A DNA stretch of 40,800 nucleotides, taken from NCBI GenBank assembly GCA_024695475.1, contig JAILIC010000038.1, positions 1-40,800 of the forward strand, given 5' to 3'. The DNA comes from Treponema sp. GTDB taxonomy: Bacteria; Spirochaetota; Spirochaetia; Treponematales; Treponemataceae. Positions 33,873 to 40,800 of this stretch are shown here, piece by piece (within the stretch, counting starts at the first letter, position 1; each line of letters begins with the position of its first letter). Position numbers and translations under genes: made by a program. The notes under the pieces were generated by a model. The model saw only the letters and a list, made by a program, of their open reading frames with translations, ran no database searches and was not told the origin of the DNA.

Positions 33873-34645
33873 CATCAGGTCAGGTAACGACGACTGAGCA
33901 GGCATCTGTAGCAAAACATCGTAGCTATCATGCAGGAGAGTTCGAGGGACCTCTTGATCTTTTATGGACATTGATCCGTGAAAGCAAGGTAAATATTTAT
34001 GATATTCCTATTGCCCAAATTACTGAGGAATATCTGAGTTATCTTGACTATATAGTTGAAACGGATTTAAGCGATTTGTCCGAGTTCTATAGCTGGGCCG
34101 CAAAACTTATCTATATAAAAAGCCGCATGTTGTTACCAATTGAGATTAATTATGATGACGACGAGGATATTGAAGATCCTCGCCAAGAATTAGTTAATGA
34201 GCTTATTGAATATCAGCGGTTTAAAAAACTGTCTTCACTTATGGAAGAGCGAGAAAATGCTAATGAATGGAATTTTGAACGTAAGAAAATTCAACGTTCT
34301 CTTCCGTTTGAAGATGAGGATAGTCAATGGGAGAGGGTTGATACATGGAGCTTGCTGCAACAAATGCAGAAGATTTTTCATGACATGGTATCAGCCTATT
34401 CAAACGAAAAAATCCTCAATATGTATGAGGAAATTTCTGTAAACGAAAAAATAACATTGCTTAATGAATTGTTGGACGATAAAGGAGAATGTATGTTTAC
34501 AGATCTAATTGTCCGCCGTGGAAATGAAATGGATGTTATTTGTGCGTTTATGGCTATATTGGAGGCCGTCAAGTTTAAGATGGCGTGCATTTATCAAAAT
34601 AAATTATTCGGTGATATTAAGATTCGCCGGTATAAGGCAGAATAG
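33854..34645 (+). CDS. scpA: Segregation and condensation protein A
   Basis: The kleisin of the bacterial SMC condensin, bridging the SMC heads. The N-terminal signature GEFEGPLDLLWTLIRESKVNIYDIPI in pieces spans residues 27-52, and the C-terminal winged helix (TFTDLIVRR-like MFTDLIVRRGNEMDVICAFMAILEAVK) ends the protein. Length 263 residues is normal. It overlaps folK and is followed by scpB after 6 bases. Confidence 0.94.
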   Translation: MEQNSVASGQVTTTEQASVAKHRSYHAGEFEGPLDLLWTLIRESKVNIYDIPIAQITEEYLSYLDYIVETDLSDLSEFYSWAAKLIYIKSRMLLPIEINYDDDEDIEDPRQELVNELIEYQRFKKLSSLMEERENANEWNFERKKIQRSLPFEDEDSQWERVDTWSLLQQMQKIFHDMVSAYSNEKILNMYEEISVNEKITLLNELLDDKGECMFTDLIVRRGNEMDVICAFMAILEAVKFKMACIYQNKLFGDIKIRRYKAE

Positions 34646-34651
34646 GAACTT

Positions 34652-35209
34652 ATGTCGGTGACTATGGAGTTACATTTGGAACGAGAAGCTGCGCTTATTG
34701 AGGCTATATTATTTTTGGATAGTGAGCCGTTGACGGAAAAAGCTTTGTCGACAATATCTCAGCTATCTGAAGATGTGGTAAAACAGGCACTTGAATTATT
34801 GAAAGAAAAATACAGTGCTGACAATAGTGGTTTGGAACTTGGACAGATAACTGGTGGATGGACTTTGTTGCCTAAACAAGATTTATGGGCAGTGCTTAAG
34901 GAGCGTTATGGCAATAAGTCTGAGGGTAAGTTGTCTCGATCGGCGATTGAGACATTATCAATAATTGCTTATTCTCAGCCGATAACGCGAGCCGAAATTG
35001 AATCATTGCGAGGTGTTTCAGCTGACAATATGATTCGTTTGTTGATTGAACGTAATCTAATAAAAGAGGTTGGCAAAAAAGATGCACCAGGAAAACCTGT
35101 TCAGTTTGGAACGACAAAAGAGTTTTTGAAGTTTTTCCGCTTGAACAGTATAGCCGATTTACCAAAGTTGGATGAGGAAGAAAGTGAAAGATTTGAACTC
35201 GCACGATAA
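34652..35209 (+). CDS. scpB: Segregation and condensation protein B
   Basis: The partner of ScpA; dimers of two winged-helix domains bind the kleisin. Signatures are LIEAILFLDSEPLTEKAL, RSAIETLSIIAYSQPITRAEIESLRGV (in pieces) and GRPXXYGTT-like GKPVQFGTTKEFLKFF. Length 185 residues. Its end is overlapped by the pseudouridine synthase gene. Confidence 0.94.
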   Translation: MSVTMELHLEREAALIEAILFLDSEPLTEKALSTISQLSEDVVKQALELLKEKYSADNSGLELGQITGGWTLLPKQDLWAVLKERYGNKSEGKLSRSAIETLSIIAYSQPITRAEIESLRGVSADNMIRLLIERNLIKEVGKKDAPGKPVQFGTTKEFLKFFRLNSIADLPKLDEEESERFELAR

Positions 35210-35960
35210 GGCTGGCAGACAGGGGGCTGCTTCTGAACCGGTACGTTTACAGGTGTATTTGGCTCATTGTGGAGTAGCGAGTCGACGCGCTAGTGAAAAG
35301 ATTATTTTGGAAGGCCGGGTTTCTGTTAATGGAATGGTTGTGAGCGAACTGGGAACTAAAGTTGGGCCTAGTGATGTTGTTTGTGTTGATGGTAATCCTG
35401 TTGTATTAGAACAGGAAAAACGGTATGTGTTGTTACATAAACCTGCTGGATATGTATGCAGTGCATCTGATGAAAAAGGTAGGCCCGTCGCAGTTGATTT
35501 GCTCAAAAACTCATATTCTGAACGACTGTATAATGTTGGTCGGCTTGATATGTTTAGTACTGGACTGATTATTTTTACCAATGATGGTGAATTTGCAAAA
35601 ATATTGTCACATCCTTCTGCTGAACTTGAAAAAGAGTATATTGTCGATACCAGTTTGCCAATTCCTCGTACGCTTGCTGAAGAATTTGAAAAAGGAATTC
35701 GTATTGATGGTGTATTTTATCGTTGTCTTAAAGCAGAGGAATTGAATGCACGTCGTATGCGTATTGTGCTTATCGAAGGTAAAAATCGCGAAATAAGACG
35801 GGTGTTTGACTCAAAAGAGATTGGTATTAAACAGTTGGTTAGAGTCCGTATAGGTAATGTACTGATGGATGGATTAAAACCTGGTGAGTATCGTGATTTG
35901 ACACCGACTGAAGTGACTAGCTTGCTTAAGTTGTGCCGTAAGCATTCAAATGCATTGTGA
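35172..35960 (+). CDS. rRNA pseudouridine synthase, RsuA/RluB family
   Basis: An enzyme that isomerises a uridine in rRNA. An S4 RNA-binding domain (RLQVYLAHCGVASRRASEKII, about 26-46) precedes the catalytic domain with YNVGRLDMFSTGLIIFTNDGE in pieces (catalytic Asp in GRLD) and the C-terminal EGKNREIRRVFD. Length 262 residues. ATG at 35172 gives MRKKVKDL, but GTG at 35184 is better placed behind GAGGAAG and would cut the scpB overlap from 38 to 26 bases. The order scpA-scpB-rluB-cmk-rpsA is conserved in many bacteria. Confidence 0.9.
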   Translation: MRKKVKDLNSHDKAGRQGAASEPVRLQVYLAHCGVASRRASEKIILEGRVSVNGMVVSELGTKVGPSDVVCVDGNPVVLEQEKRYVLLHKPAGYVCSASDEKGRPVAVDLLKNSYSERLYNVGRLDMFSTGLIIFTNDGEFAKILSHPSAELEKEYIVDTSLPIPRTLAEEFEKGIRIDGVFYRCLKAEELNARRMRIVLIEGKNREIRRVFDSKEIGIKQLVRVRIGNVLMDGLKPGEYRDLTPTEVTSLLKLCRKHSNAL

Positions 35961-35992
35961 TGTATCAGAGCGAATAAGGAGTTACATATACT

Positions 35993-36625
35993 ATGATTAT
36001 TGCGATTGATGGTCCTGCAGGAACAGGAAAAAGTACTATAGCTGGTATTATTGCTGAAAAACTTCATGTTACCTATTTAAACAGTGGTAGTTTTTATCGT
36101 GCTTTGACTATGGCTGTTTTACAGAATAAGGTTGATCTTACTGATGAAAAAGCTATATTGGATTGTTGTGCTAAACAGAAGTTGGATTATGTTAATTCAC
36201 ATTTGATTCTTAATGATGTTGATGTTGAAGCTCATTTGCATGATGATGAAGTGAGTGCTCATGCAGCTCAAGTATCTTCGATCCCTGAAGTTCGTCATTT
36301 AGTAAATGCACGTCTAAAGGAAATTACTAACTCTTTGTCGATTGTCTGTGAGGGACGCGATATGACGACTGTGGTATTCCCCTATGCGGAATATAAGTTT
36401 TATCTTGATGCATCAATTGATGTACAGGCAAAACGTCGTTTTAACCAGGGGGTAAGTAATCTGACTCTTGAAGAAATAAAAGACGCTATCAGAAAGCGCG
36501 ATGAAATTGATAAGAATAAAAAGGAAGGTGCTCTAAAAAGGGCTCCGGACGCAATATATATAGATACTTCTGACTTGACCATTGAACAAGTTTGTGAGAT
36601 AATTATATCCAAAATTAACAAATAA
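35993..36625 (+). CDS. cmk: Cytidylate kinase
   Basis: Phosphorylates CMP and dCMP with ATP. The P-loop GPAGTGKST is at residues 7-15, the CMP-binding region follows (YLNSGSFYRALT), and CEGRDMTTVVFP binds the substrate. Length 210 residues. AAGGAG is 12 bases before the ATG. It is 9 bases upstream of rpsA; the two are fused into one protein in some bacteria but are separate here. Confidence 0.94.
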   Translation: MIIAIDGPAGTGKSTIAGIIAEKLHVTYLNSGSFYRALTMAVLQNKVDLTDEKAILDCCAKQKLDYVNSHLILNDVDVEAHLHDDEVSAHAAQVSSIPEVRHLVNARLKEITNSLSIVCEGRDMTTVVFPYAEYKFYLDASIDVQAKRRFNQGVSNLTLEEIKDAIRKRDEIDKNKKEGALKRAPDAIYIDTSDLTIEQVCEIIISKINK

Positions 36626-36634
36626 GGGTTTACA

Positions 36635-38353
36635 ATGGAACAGATGGAAGTGGAAAAGAATAACACCCAGGACGCACAGGGTAGTATTCAGACACAATTA
36701 GAAGAATCATTAAAAAATCTTCCAACATTGGAAGATGGTGCACTTGTAGATGGAAAAGTAGTTCAAGTAACAGATGAATATGTATTTATTGATATCGGTT
36801 ACAAATCAGAAGGTAAGATTCCTGTTATGGAATTTGCCGGCGACTTGCCGTCTGTAGGCGATTCAGTAACTGTAGTTCTTGTTAAAAAGAACGGCCGTAA
36901 CGGTCCGGAAGTATCAAAGTCAAAAGCTGATGCAAAGCAGATGTGGAAAGATGTCCGCAAAGCATTTGATGAGAAGGGTGTTGTTGACGGAATCATTTCA
37001 AAAGTTGTAAAAGGCGGCTTTGAAGTAAATCTGGGTGGTGATATCCATGCTTTCCTTCCAATTAGTCAATCAGATAGTCAGAAAGTAGAAAAACCTGAGT
37101 CTCTCGTTGGAGTAAAGGGTAAATTCTATATAGAGCGTTTGTATTCAGATAACAAGGCTAACGTAGTTGTTAACCGTAGAAAGTATCTGGAAGAAGAAAT
37201 TGAAAAGAATCGCGATGCATTCTTTAATAATGTAAAGATCGGTGATACTGTAAAAGGTTCTGTAAAGAGCTTTACAAGCTTTGGTGCTTTTATTGATTTG
37301 GGTGGCTTTGATGGCTTGCTCCATATCAATGATATGAGCTGGGGCCATGTAACACGTCCAAAAGATTTCGTAAAGAAGGGACAGGAAATTGAACTGAAGG
37401 TTATCCGTATGGAACCTGCAGAAAAGCGTATTAACCTTTCTTTGAAGCATTTTAGCGAAGATCCATGGGTACACTTTGAAGAAAAATATCATGTAAATGA
37501 TGTTGTAAAAGGTAAAGTAACTAAGTTGACAGATTTTGGTGCTTTCATCGAATTGGAAGAAGGTATCGAAGGTCTTGCTCATATTAGTGAATTCTCTTGG
37601 ACAAAGAAAATTAACAAGCCATCTGATATGGTTAAAGTAGGTGATGAGCTTGAATGCATGATCCTTGGTTATGATATTCAGGCAGGACGTGTATCTTTGG
37701 GATTGAAGCAAGTTACTGAAAACCCTTGGGATACCATTACTGAAAAATATCCAGAAGGTACAAAGATTACCGGTAAAGTTGTTAAGCTTACCAATGTGGG
37801 TGCTTTTGTTTCTATCGAAGATGGAATCGACGGTTTCTTGCATGTAGATGATCTTTCTTGGACAAAGAAAGTAAAACATCCTGGTAGCGAACTTTCTGTA
37901 GATCAGGAAATTGAAACTGTCGTAGTTGAGTGCGATCCAGAAAACCACCGCATTCGTCTTGGTGTAAAGCAGCTTTCTGATAACCCATGGAAAGCATTTG
38001 CAGATGAGTACAAGACAGGTTCAACATTTGAAGGTGAAATCACTTCAATTACAGACTTTGGTGTATTTGTTAAGGCTCCTAACGGTATCGAAGGTTTGGT
38101 TAACAAGTCAAACTTGAGCGATGATCGTGAAGTTCCATTTGAAGAAGCTGTAAAGAAGTATCAGGTTGGTGATAAGATTAATGTTTACGTTGTAGACGTA
38201 AATGTTGAAAAAGAAAAGGCTGCCTTCTCTGTAAAAGAATTCAAGAAGAAGCAACAGCGTGATGAAATTTCACAGTATATGTCATCATCAAACAATGATG
38301 GCGATGCTGCTTTCACACTTGGTGATTTTATCAAGAATTCAAAGCAAGACTAA
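36635..38353 (+). CDS. rpsA: 30S ribosomal protein S1
   Basis: S1 brings mRNA to the 30S subunit. The 572-residue protein has six S1-type OB repeats at about 36-105, 122-190, 208-277, 293-363, 380-450 and 467-537; repeats 3-6 show the clear pattern GxVxxxxxFGAFxxxxxGxxGLxHxSxxSW. AAGGG lies 6 bases before the ATG. A full-length S1 matters for the leaderless-gene observation because leaderless messages are less dependent on S1. The regulator gene starts 23 bases downstream. Confidence 0.95.
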   Translation: MEQMEVEKNNTQDAQGSIQTQLEESLKNLPTLEDGALVDGKVVQVTDEYVFIDIGYKSEGKIPVMEFAGDLPSVGDSVTVVLVKKNGRNGPEVSKSKADAKQMWKDVRKAFDEKGVVDGIISKVVKGGFEVNLGGDIHAFLPISQSDSQKVEKPESLVGVKGKFYIERLYSDNKANVVVNRRKYLEEEIEKNRDAFFNNVKIGDTVKGSVKSFTSFGAFIDLGGFDGLLHINDMSWGHVTRPKDFVKKGQEIELKVIRMEPAEKRINLSLKHFSEDPWVHFEEKYHVNDVVKGKVTKLTDFGAFIELEEGIEGLAHISEFSWTKKINKPSDMVKVGDELECMILGYDIQAGRVSLGLKQVTENPWDTITEKYPEGTKITGKVVKLTNVGAFVSIEDGIDGFLHVDDLSWTKKVKHPGSELSVDQEIETVVVECDPENHRIRLGVKQLSDNPWKAFADEYKTGSTFEGEITSITDFGVFVKAPNGIEGLVNKSNLSDDREVPFEEAVKKYQVGDKINVYVVDVNVEKEKAAFSVKEFKKKQQRDEISQYMSSSNNDGDAAFTLGDFIKNSKQD

Positions 38354-38376
38354 TTTTACTCGATGGGTGATGCTCA

Positions 38377-39927
38377 ATGAACTCTATTACTTTAGAGAAG
38401 CTAAAGACACTCATCGATAGTATTGGTCGTATCAATTCAAACTTTTCTGATATAAACGCATTGCAACTCTGTATCTTGGAGTCTGCAATGCGTTTAGTTG
38501 TTTGTGAATCTTCATTTTTATTGATGGTCAATAAAAATGATGGTTCATTACATTGTGCAGTTGCTTTAGGATCAAAAAGTGACGATGCAAAATATATTCC
38601 TGTAGATCAAAAGAGTGTTGCCGGTTGGGTTGTAACACATAATCAGCATATTATTATTAATGAAGTTGCTAGTGATACTCGTTTTTCGCATGTTATGCAG
38701 CAGAAAACGGGGAATCGTACTAATACAATGATAGCTGTGCCTATGCGTGTAAAAGGTGAGTGTATGGCTGTAATTGAATTGGTAAATAAAACGGATAAAC
38801 AGTCTTTTGATAAAGGCGATGCTGATATACTCGAACTTTTTTGCAGTCAAGCCAGTTTGGTCTATCAAAATGCAGATTTTTACCGTATGGCACAAGAACG
38901 TGTTTCGGCACTTCAGGCTACAGTACAATCTGGTAATACATATCACCCATTTATTTCTAAAAGTACTATAATTCAGGATTTATTCCACATAGTTGAAGAA
39001 GTCTCAAAAACGGTTTCACCTATTCTTATTACTGGAGAAAGCGGTGTTGGAAAAGGGCTATTTGCTGAGCAAATACATCTTAAGAGTCCCCGTTGTAATA
39101 AACCCTTTGTTCGTGTTAATTGTGCTTCTCTGTCTCCTGACTTGCTCGATGAAGAACTTTTTGGTCATAGTGATTTTCGATCCTCCACCGATGGTCCTTT
39201 ACAGACAGCAGATGGTGGAACGCTCTTCTTTGATGAAATAAGTGCATTAAGTCCTCAACTACAAGAAAAGGTGCTCCGTCTCATCCAGACTAAGCAGTAC
39301 ACTCCAAAAGACGAGGGGATATCTGTTCCAATAGATGTGCGTATTGTAGCTTCTACAACTCGTGATTTGGAACAACTTGTAAAAGATGGGATTTTTAGAA
39401 GTGATTTGTATTACCGGTTGAATGTGTTACCCATTAATGTTCCATCATTGCGTGACCGTAAAGATGATATTGAGCCACTAGCTTTGTTTTTTCTCAAGCA
39501 ATTTAGTAATGCCACTCATAAAAATTTTACGAACATTTCTGATGGTGCTCTTTTGCAGTTGACAAAGCACTTTTGGCCGGGCAATGTTCGAGAGTTGAAA
39601 AACTGTATCGAACGTGCTTGTATCGTTGGTGTACCGCCTGTTGTTCAAAGAAACGATTTGGGGCTGTCTGTGCCTACTGATGTACATACGGTAAAAACAA
39701 CGTCAGATAATAAAGAGTTTGATACTTTTGTTGAGAATTCCGTTATGGTTGATGATGAAGACAAAACTTTAAAGTCTGCTATTGACCGTTTTAAAAAAGC
39801 CTATATAATTAAAATCCTTGATGAAACATCTTGGAACCAAACTGCCGCTGGAAAGATTTTAGGTATTCAGCGTACATATGTCTCTCGTTTATTAAATGAA
39901 TTGCATATCCGAGATGACAGGCAGTAA
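38377..39927 (+). CDS. GAF-AAA+-Fis regulator of the NtrC type lacking GAFTGA
   Basis: A 516-residue regulator with an N-terminal GAF sensor domain (about 20-165, ending KGDADILELFCSQASLVYQNA in pieces), an AAA+ ATPase (about 190-410) and a Fis-type helix-turn-helix (about 470-512, NQTAAGKILGIQRTYVSRLL). Walker A is TGESGVGKG (219-227), Walker B GGTLFFDE (280-287), and the arginine-finger region RSDLYYRLNVLPI is present. Between EELFGH (259-264) and GGTLF there are only 15 residues instead of about 20, and the GAFTGA loop that contacts sigma54 is missing. It may therefore be an ATP-dependent regulator that works without sigma54. Confidence 0.88.
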   Translation: MNSITLEKLKTLIDSIGRINSNFSDINALQLCILESAMRLVVCESSFLLMVNKNDGSLHCAVALGSKSDDAKYIPVDQKSVAGWVVTHNQHIIINEVASDTRFSHVMQQKTGNRTNTMIAVPMRVKGECMAVIELVNKTDKQSFDKGDADILELFCSQASLVYQNADFYRMAQERVSALQATVQSGNTYHPFISKSTIIQDLFHIVEEVSKTVSPILITGESGVGKGLFAEQIHLKSPRCNKPFVRVNCASLSPDLLDEELFGHSDFRSSTDGPLQTADGGTLFFDEISALSPQLQEKVLRLIQTKQYTPKDEGISVPIDVRIVASTTRDLEQLVKDGIFRSDLYYRLNVLPINVPSLRDRKDDIEPLALFFLKQFSNATHKNFTNISDGALLQLTKHFWPGNVRELKNCIERACIVGVPPVVQRNDLGLSVPTDVHTVKTTSDNKEFDTFVENSVMVDDEDKTLKSAIDRFKKAYIIKILDETSWNQTAAGKILGIQRTYVSRLLNELHIRDDRQ

Positions 39928-39982
39928 GGATGGATGTAAGGATTTGTATATATAAAACAAGTATAAAAAATGGGAGATAATT

Positions 39983-40663
39983 ATGGCTCAGAAAGAAGAA
40001 ATAAAGCAGACTGCAGCAGAAAAACTTGGTAATTTTTTATTTGCTAATCGTACTGTAGTTTTGACTTTTGTTGGTATTGTAGCAGTTTTGCTTATTGGTT
40101 ATTCAGTTGCAATTGTTGCAATTGATAAGACAAATGAAAGAGGTTTGGCACAGATTGAAGATATCGCTTTTGTGCTTACCAATAAGTCTTATGATTTGTC
40201 TGATGCTGATTTAGCTAATCGTAGTGCTGTTGCTTTAGAAAAATTACAGCCACTTGTAGCTAAAAAAGGTATCGTTGGTGTAAGAGCTAATATGCTGGCT
40301 GCAGATCTTGCTTTTTCAGATAAAAAGTATGATGACGCACGTAAGTATTATCTTGCAGCTGTAGCAGCTGGTAAAAAGTCATATACAGCACCATTATGCT
40401 ATTTTAATGCAGCAGTTTGTAGTGAAGAGCTTTCAGATGTAGATGCAGCTGTATCATATTATGAGTCTGCTATTGCTTATGTTGACTTCTTTGAGGCAAA
40501 TCATGCACAGTTTAGTATTGGACGTATCAAAGAAGCTAAAAAAGATTATGCAGGAGCTGCAGAGGCTTACCAGAAACTCTTGGATAAAAATGCAGCAGAT
40601 TCATGGGGGTCTATGGCTCGTACAAGAATGATTGCATTGAAAAACGAAGGTTCTGTACAGTAA
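39983..40663 (+). CDS. Membrane-anchored TPR protein, 226 aa
   Basis: One N-terminal membrane segment (VVLTFVGIVAVLLIGYSVAIVAI, about 29-51) without a cleavage site is followed by TPR helices (LAADLAFSDKKYDDARKYYLAA, VCSEELSDVDAAVSYYESAI, GRIKEAKKDYAGAAEAYQKLL). The layout is like YfgM-type proteins, which anchor periplasmic TPR domains at the inner membrane. GGGAGA is 7-8 bases before the ATG. It follows the regulator gene by 55 bases. Confidence 0.8.
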   Translation: MAQKEEIKQTAAEKLGNFLFANRTVVLTFVGIVAVLLIGYSVAIVAIDKTNERGLAQIEDIAFVLTNKSYDLSDADLANRSAVALEKLQPLVAKKGIVGVRANMLAADLAFSDKKYDDARKYYLAAVAAGKKSYTAPLCYFNAAVCSEELSDVDAAVSYYESAIAYVDFFEANHAQFSIGRIKEAKKDYAGAAEAYQKLLDKNAADSWGSMARTRMIALKNEGSVQ

Positions 40664-40725
40664 GATACTATCTACACCATACAATTTGTACGGTAACATT
40701 TTTTTATCATCATTGTTATAAAAGT

Positions 40726-40800
40726 ATGAACAAAAGAGCAGAAGCACAAAAACGTAAAAAAGTATATATTGCTGAGATCGTTTTATGTGTATTCTGCTTT
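40726..40800 (+). CDS. N-terminus of a protein truncated by the window end
   Basis: The frame opens at ATG 40726 and gives 25 residues: a basic N-terminus (MNKRAEAQKRKKVY) then a hydrophobic run (IAEIVLCVFCF), so a membrane or exported protein is likely. TATAAA lies only 3 bases before the ATG and no Shine-Dalgarno sequence is seen, similar to other short-leader genes in the window, although no convincing -35 box is visible. Too short to identify. Confidence 0.55.
   Translation, partial: MNKRAEAQKRKKVYIAEIVLCVFCF

Noticed and set aside
37145-37948. 267-residue open frame on the minus strand inside rpsA
   Set aside because: It is antisense to the clear S1 repeats and its translation is low-complexity Phe/Tyr/Ile-rich with no domain or ribosome binding site.
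1-40800. CRISPR array, tRNA, rRNA or complete insertion sequence
   Set aside because: No spaced direct repeats, no cloverleaf or rRNA motifs and no intact transposase with terminal repeats were found by eye; a tRNA or covariance search would be decisive.

Overview
The window reads as chromosomal DNA of a spirochaete, most likely a Treponema species. The DNA is AT-rich. The strongest taxonomic hints are a giant GreA with a roughly 730-residue repeat-type N-terminal region (the long form known in Borrelia and treponemes), several TPR proteins with no close namesake, a GTPase of the EF-G paralogue type, and a TRAP-fed sugar cluster. The species call is inference; no rRNA or tRNA gene is present to confirm it.

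Left end (1-4914) is accessory DNA. The tail of an unknown gene runs into a phage/plasmid-type D5/P4 helicase. Next comes a minus-strand run of three unrecognised small genes (219, 122 and 60 residues), then a degenerate IS66 transposase remnant, a broken SH3-domain gene with its last frame break at a G6 tract, an unknown secreted protein and a GNAT acetyltransferase. From about 4936 the content becomes ordinary chromosome: a PAS-only protein, a Nudix hydrolase and the stand-alone AICAR transformylase (minus strand), divergent from malQ, a split chromate transporter, deoD, a sugar nucleotidyltransferase and manA.

Middle (13079-25397): an EF-G-like GTPase missing the catalytic histidine of EF-G, then a minus-strand carbohydrate locus. 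Read in the direction of transcription this is yhcH - iclR - dctP - (terminator hairpin) - dctQ - dctM - aldolase of the DapA/NanA superfamily - PfkB kinase - SIS isomerase - rbsD. The two promoters of the locus each carry the same palindrome, TGTTCT-N7-AGAACA, just downstream of a TTGACA-type promoter. This gives a complete logical pathway (import, anomer conversion, phosphorylation, isomerisation, aldol cleavage, local repressor) whose substrate I cannot name. Next come ilvE and a two-gene ThrE-type exporter.

Right end (25547-40800) is a housekeeping block: giant greA and a TPR gene on the minus strand, then on the plus strand rpe - two TPR genes - recA - folK - scpA - scpB - rluB-type synthase - cmk - rpsA - a GAF/AAA+/Fis regulator - a membrane-anchored TPR protein - the start of one more gene. 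Most neighbours overlap or abut, so co-transcription is likely.

Observations that stand out: (1) at least six genes have a well-spaced sigma70-type promoter whose predicted start site is 0-7 bases from the start codon, with no Shine-Dalgarno sequence, including the divergent pair purH/malQ where both predicted start sites fall on the A of ATG; (2) the NtrC-type regulator lacks the GAFTGA loop needed to engage sigma54; (3) the IclR/TRAP/aldolase locus with its paired operators; (4) the unrecognised three-gene cargo beside the phage-type helicase.
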